The translations under genes and the position numbers were made by a program. The notes beneath the pieces were generated by a model. It had not been told where the DNA came from and did not search any database. It worked only from the letters and a program-made list of their open reading frames with translations. From Macrococcoides psychrotolerans (lineage in GTDB: Bacteria > Bacillota > Bacilli > Staphylococcales > Staphylococcaceae), in the NCBI RefSeq assembly GCF_038095555.1, contig NZ_CP124591.1, positions 992,001 through 1,056,000 of the forward strand: DNA of 64,000 nucleotides. Reading direction: 5' to 3'. Within the stretch, counting starts at the first letter, position 1; each line of letters opens with the position of its first letter. This document shows, piece after piece, positions 61,114 through 64,000 of this stretch.

Positions 61114-61563
61114 TCATTCTACAACTTTACTGAGCATTATCTTATCCATCGCCCTAATACCATTTTCCATAATGACTTCTTTATATTCATTGATAAAGAA
61201 GTCTTTTTCTATTTCTTGAATTCTAAATCCACACTTTTGATATAACGCGAGTTGATTCAGACTTGAGTTCGCTGTGGCGATGATTAACTTATCGTATCCT
61301 GAATGCTTCGCTATTTTCTCCGCTTCTTCTAACATCACCTTACCATAACCTTTCCCATGATAAGCTTCACTTACTGCAATGTTCATTATTTCAATGGTTG
61401 ATTCACTAACTTCTTTTAATACGACAACACCAATAGGTTTACTTTGTTCTAATATATACATTGAACTTTCACTAATATATCGATTAATCATTTCAATCGA
61501 AGGGTCAGCTAATAGCAATAACTCTAAAATTTCATCGTTGATTTCATAAACTTGTTTTAACAT
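61114..61563 (-). CDS. GNAT-family N-acetyltransferase
   Basis: A 149-residue acetyltransferase. The acetyl-CoA motif is YHGKGYGKVMLEEAEKIA (Q/RxxGxG/A form: HGKGYGK) preceded by IEIMNIAVSEA; the later KCGFRIQEIEKDF is the usual second motif. The substrate, an amine, sugar or protein, is unknown. I start at ATG 61563 (MLKQVYEIN), with AAAAGGTGATTC upstream; the longer frame to 61641 is unlikely because it crosses the divergent promoter of the metallopeptidase. Its stop abuts the toxin gene end (convergent). Confidence 0.85.
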   Translation of the reverse strand: MLKQVYEINDEILELLLLADPSIEMINRYISESSMYILEQSKPIGVVVLKEVSESTIEIMNIAVSEAYHGKGYGKVMLEEAEKIAKHSGYDKLIIATANSSLNQLALYQKCGFRIQEIEKDFFINEYKEVIMENGIRAMDKIMLSKVVE

Positions 61564-61645
61564 CGAATCACCTTTTTGTAAGAATTTTCTGTATAATATC
61601 ATTATATATTTTTTTCTTATGATAAACACAGAAAGGTGCATATTA

Positions 61646-62386
61646 ATGAAACCAATCTATACTTTTGAACAAGCAGCTGATTTAAATAAGTATCATGCTG
61701 ATATAACATATTTCCATACACAAATTAATGATTTCCAAAAATACCTTATAGATAATTTTCAGTTAAAGGATATACCAAATGGTGTATTCTGGACATCACG
61801 TTTTGTGATGGAGGAGGTACTCGAAAAGCCAGTACCTGCTTTTACGAGAGATGAAGCGATTTATATGTGTGCTGATCGTGATTATTGGGAACAATATTTA
61901 ACAGCGTTGCTTCCAGAAGTTTTAAAAGATAAATACACGTCATATTATACCGAACACACTAAAGATGAGATGCTAGCAATATTAGGACATGAACTCGCGC
62001 ATCATATTAATCTATTTCTTGCTGAATTTGATGAAGAGAAACCAACGTGTGAAGATATGTGGTTTGAAGAAGGAATGGCGACTTATCTTCCTAGAAAGTT
62101 CTTTTTTGATGAAAGATTATTCTGTGACGTATATCATCTAGAAAAGACGCTCTATGAATATTATTTAAATGAATTTGGTGACCTACCTTTAGAACACTTT
62201 ACATATGATATTTACTCGCACCCAAAGGAATATATTATGTTCCATTACTGGATGAGTTTTGTTAAAGTCACTCAGTTTGTAAGTCTTGTAGATGGAGATG
62301 TATCACGTTTATTTAAACTTTATCATGATTGGGATAAAGAAGGGAGAAAGGTATCTTTAGCGCATTATTTTAAAACACATATTTAG
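61646..62386 (+). CDS. Putative zinc metallopeptidase (HExxH, gluzincin-type)
   Basis: A 246-residue protein with HELAHH (first zinc-binding and catalytic motif) and, 28 residues on, WFEEGMATYLP, whose Glu would be the third ligand, as in gluzincins. No signal peptide or membrane segment is visible, so it should act in the cytoplasm. I start at ATG 61646 (MKPIYTF), with AAAGGTG upstream. The family is found in Firmicutes as an uncharacterised protein beside aminoglycoside-phosphotransferase-like genes, as here. Substrate unknown. Confidence 0.78.
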   Translation: MKPIYTFEQAADLNKYHADITYFHTQINDFQKYLIDNFQLKDIPNGVFWTSRFVMEEVLEKPVPAFTRDEAIYMCADRDYWEQYLTALLPEVLKDKYTSYYTEHTKDEMLAILGHELAHHINLFLAEFDEEKPTCEDMWFEEGMATYLPRKFFFDERLFCDVYHLEKTLYEYYLNEFGDLPLEHFTYDIYSHPKEYIMFHYWMSFVKVTQFVSLVDGDVSRLFKLYHDWDKEGRKVSLAHYFKTHI

Positions 62387-62395
62387 GAGGGTGCC

Positions 62396-62806
62396 ATGCA
62401 TATTGATGATTTAAATGATCACTTACCAGGCTTTCATTTTTTGAAGTTAGAAAGCTTTAACAAGGGTTGGTCGGATGATCAAAAATATATTGTTACAACT
62501 CGAGATGATAAGTATCTATTACGTCTTTCTTCTATTGATAGAATAGAGGATATTCAATTGCAAATTAATTTAGTTGAACAGTGTATGAACCTTGGACTTC
62601 CAGTGCAACAATTAGTATCACACGGCGACTATCATAATCATTATTGTTTACTATACCAATGGATTGAAGGTCATGAAGCTAAAGAAATATTACCGAAAGA
62701 AAATCGAACGTAAGAAATCGATGTATCTAAACTGTGAATATAAATACGATAATGATCAGTGTTTATTTAATGTAATAGAAAAGTATGAAAATCGTATCAT
62801 CTTATA
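62396..62806 (+). pseudogene. Aminoglycoside-phosphotransferase-family kinase, broken and truncated
   Basis: The N-terminus, MHIDDLNDHLPGFHFLKLES with FNKGWSDDQKYIVTTRDDKY then LLRLSS, is the nucleotide-binding lobe of the APH family (YLLRL segment, hinge YQWIEGHEAKEIL), but the frame stops at 62713. In another frame, IERKKSMYLNCEYKYDND and CLFNVIEKYENRIIL (about 62704-62806) is the middle part that normally follows after roughly 30 more residues. The catalytic HGD.H.GN lobe is missing; the sequence runs into a toxin gene on the other strand. It cannot be a working kinase. AGGAGGGTGCC precedes the ATG. Confidence 0.75.
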
Positions 62807-63067
62807 ATGAAAACGACATTGTAAAATACAAATTGAATCATCTTCTATCTTATATACGAGCCTATGTTCATGAGTTATCCTTCTGCTATAGCAACCTGTA
62901 TAGTTTACTAATAATTTTTCTGGCTTACCAATACCTTCATTTGGGCCATCAATCATAATACTCTTTATTAGTTTATTTATTTTCTTTAATACAATTTTAT
63001 CGTTAGTTTGCCAGTACGTATAATCTTCAAAACCACTTGAATAAAATAGTATCTTTTTCTTAGGCAT
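62756..63067 (-). CDS. yoeB: Toxin, YoeB/Txe family, with C-terminal extension
   Basis: A RelE-fold toxin of 103 residues, second copy in the window. Core: FEDYTYWQTNDKIVLKKINK, GIGKPEKLLVNYTGCYSRRI, HRLVYKIEDDSICILQCRFHY. Family members normally end with this CRFHY-type sequence (residues about 84-88). Here the frame continues for about 15 residues (KMIRFSYFSITLNKH). The catalytic His-Tyr is thus internal, which may weaken activity. The extra residues are read from sequence that, on the other strand, is the kinase pseudogene. It overlaps the antitoxin gene by 8 bases. Confidence 0.82.
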   Translation of the reverse strand: MPKKKILFYSSGFEDYTYWQTNDKIVLKKINKLIKSIMIDGPNEGIGKPEKLLVNYTGCYSRRITHEHRLVYKIEDDSICILQCRFHYKMIRFSYFSITLNKH

Positions 63068-63317
63068 CTAAATCAAGCTCAACTTGAAGTAAGTTATTTT
63101 TATCAATTGATTCATCAATCGCTTTTTGTAATCTTTCGGCATTCGCAGGTGTACTCTGTAAATAAAGTGTTTCAATCATACTATTATAATCTTGTTCAGA
63201 TAATATCACGGCATTATGAGTGTTTGTTGTGATTGTGTAAGGTTCACAGTCTTCATTAACAATATCTATTATTTTTCTAAAGTTTGATCTTGCATTAGAA
63301 TATGTTGTTACTTTCAT
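63060..63317 (-). CDS. yefM: Antitoxin, YefM/Phd family, second module
   Basis: An 85-residue antitoxin: YSNARSNFRKIIDIVNEDCE, PYTITTNTHNAVILSEQDYN and SMIETLYLQSTPANAERLQK, then an acidic tail (VELDLDA). It is clearly related to the antitoxin at 60602 but diverged, so the modules could be independent. AGGAGGGGAT precedes the ATG. TGTACA lies at 63331-63336 just upstream next to a TATAAT on the minus strand, the same operator style as the first module. Confidence 0.88.
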   Translation of the reverse strand: MKVTTYSNARSNFRKIIDIVNEDCEPYTITTNTHNAVILSEQDYNSMIETLYLQSTPANAERLQKAIDESIDKNNLLQVELDLDA

Positions 63318-63328
63318 TTTATCCCCTC

Positions 63329-63350
63329 CTTGTACAATTATATTGTCCGC
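63329..63350 (-). promoter_or_regulatory. YefM-type operator and -10 of the second toxin-antitoxin module
   Basis: On the minus strand GGACAATATAATTGTACA holds a TATAAT -10 flanked by TGTACA and a partial GGACA half-site, 13 bases before the ATG's ribosome site. A clear -35 is not visible. Confidence 0.55.
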
Positions 63351-63499
63351 TTTTGTTTTATTATGTATATTTTGATTACTTTTTACTATTTGGTTTTATG
63401 TATGATATGATAGTTGCTATTTTGTTAATGTTCTACTATTTTAATTTTCAGAAAATTGTTTATAATAAACATATGATACGTAAATGGAGGTTGGATACT

Positions 63500-64000
63500 T
63501 TGACATTAGGCGTTTATAGAGGGCAGGTAGTTTTGAGTGATTATCAAGATGCTTGGGTAAATGATTTTGAGCAAGTAAAACAAGACATTATTAAAGCTAC
63601 TGACATAGAATCGAACGATATTCAGCACATTGGGAGTATATCAATACCTGGATTAGCAGCTAAGCCAATTATTGATATATTGATTGGAGTTGAAGATTAC
63701 AAAAGTATGCCGAAATCATTTTATGATGCATTAATAACGATAGGGATTTTCCGTTTACGAGTTGAGAGAGCAGATGAGATTGTGTTAGCAAAATTCGAAG
63801 GTGACTCATTCCAAAAACATACTTGCTTTATTCATCTTGTATCGAAAGAACAACAAAAATGGACAGATTTATTAAAATTTCGTGATTATTTACGATCTAA
63901 TCCTGATGCTAGATATGAGTATCAACATTTAAAGGAATATCTGTCAATACAATATCCAGACAACAGAGCTAAATATACGCAGGAAAAAGAGGCATTTGTC
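63500..64000 (+). CDS. GrpB family protein (UPF0157), 3' end outside window
   Basis: The frame stays open to base 64000, giving 167 residues so far of a family usually near 175. The motif is QHIGSISIPGLAAKPIIDIL, the GrpB signature of this nucleotidyltransferase-fold family, followed by HTCFIHLV and KFRDYLRSNPDARYEYQHLK. Members are fused to or neighbours of CoaE in actinobacteria; their reaction is unproven. I start at TTG 63500, 9 bases after GGAGG. An in-frame ATG at 63473 lies just after TATAAT (63461-63466) and has no ribosome site. Confidence 0.85.
   Translation, partial: MTLGVYRGQVVLSDYQDAWVNDFEQVKQDIIKATDIESNDIQHIGSISIPGLAAKPIIDILIGVEDYKSMPKSFYDALITIGIFRLRVERADEIVLAKFEGDSFQKHTCFIHLVSKEQQKWTDLLKFRDYLRSNPDARYEYQHLKEYLSIQYPDNRAKYTQEKEAFV

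Overview
The window comes from a low-GC Gram-positive of the family Staphylococcaceae, most likely a Macrococcus (Macrococcoides) or close relative. Protein sequences and gene order match the Staphylococcus aureus backbone: glpD-lysophospholipase-miaA-hfq-gpx-hflX-glnR-glnA, aspartokinase-hom-thrC-thrB, lexA/sosA-tkt, sbcDC-mscL-betaine transporter-acnA-plsY-parE-parC-alsT-glcT, and mprF-msrA-msrR. The species is inferred from this pattern and was not looked up. Most of the window is conserved chromosome with short operons separated by strong hairpin terminators.

Layout. 1-8 kb: end of glpD, an alpha/beta hydrolase, miaA, an hfq gene broken by two small deletions, glutathione peroxidase, hflX with a PLP enzyme, and glnR-glnA. 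8.1-10.9 kb: an AT-rich accessory insertion with four orphan small genes of polymorphic-toxin-immunity type and a decayed IS3-type transposase fragment. 10.9-16.5 kb: the threonine pathway (divergent aspartokinase; hom-thrC-thrB-HAD phosphatase). 17-23.4 kb: an amino-acid permease, then a zinc-starvation cluster. Here the CobW-type GTPase with ribosomal protein L33 and the ZnuA/AdcA lipoprotein with zinc-free S14 diverge from near-identical Zur operators; a ZinT lipoprotein nearby has a third operator. 23.4-36 kb: small membrane proteins, lexA with a divergent SosA-like SOS gene, tkt, yneF, ccdA/ccdC, sbcDC, a SCO1-like lipoprotein and mscL. 36-58 kb: betaine transporter, aconitase, plsY, topoisomerase IV, alanine symporter, glcT with its RNA switch and ptsG, mprF, msrA, msrR. 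58-64 kb: tautomerase, cation exporter, Spo0M-like protein, then a second variable zone. That zone holds a DUF402 pseudogene, a Nudix hydrolase, two YefM/YoeB-type toxin-antitoxin modules, an acetyltransferase, a metallopeptidase, a broken aminoglycoside-phosphotransferase-like gene and a GrpB-family gene running off the window end.

The most informative features are: (1) the clear hfq pseudogene, implying a natural Hfq-less lineage if it is not an assembly error; (2) the compact zinc regulon readable from three Zur boxes; (3) the SOS promoter with three LexA-type boxes; (4) two paralogous toxin-antitoxin modules with TGTACA operators, one toxin having a C-terminal tail apparently read from the wreck of a kinase gene; (5) the orphan immunity-like cluster without a toxin. 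I saw no CRISPR array, tRNA, rRNA, intact transposon or prophage, and no clearly new multi-gene system; the immunity-like cluster is the nearest candidate.
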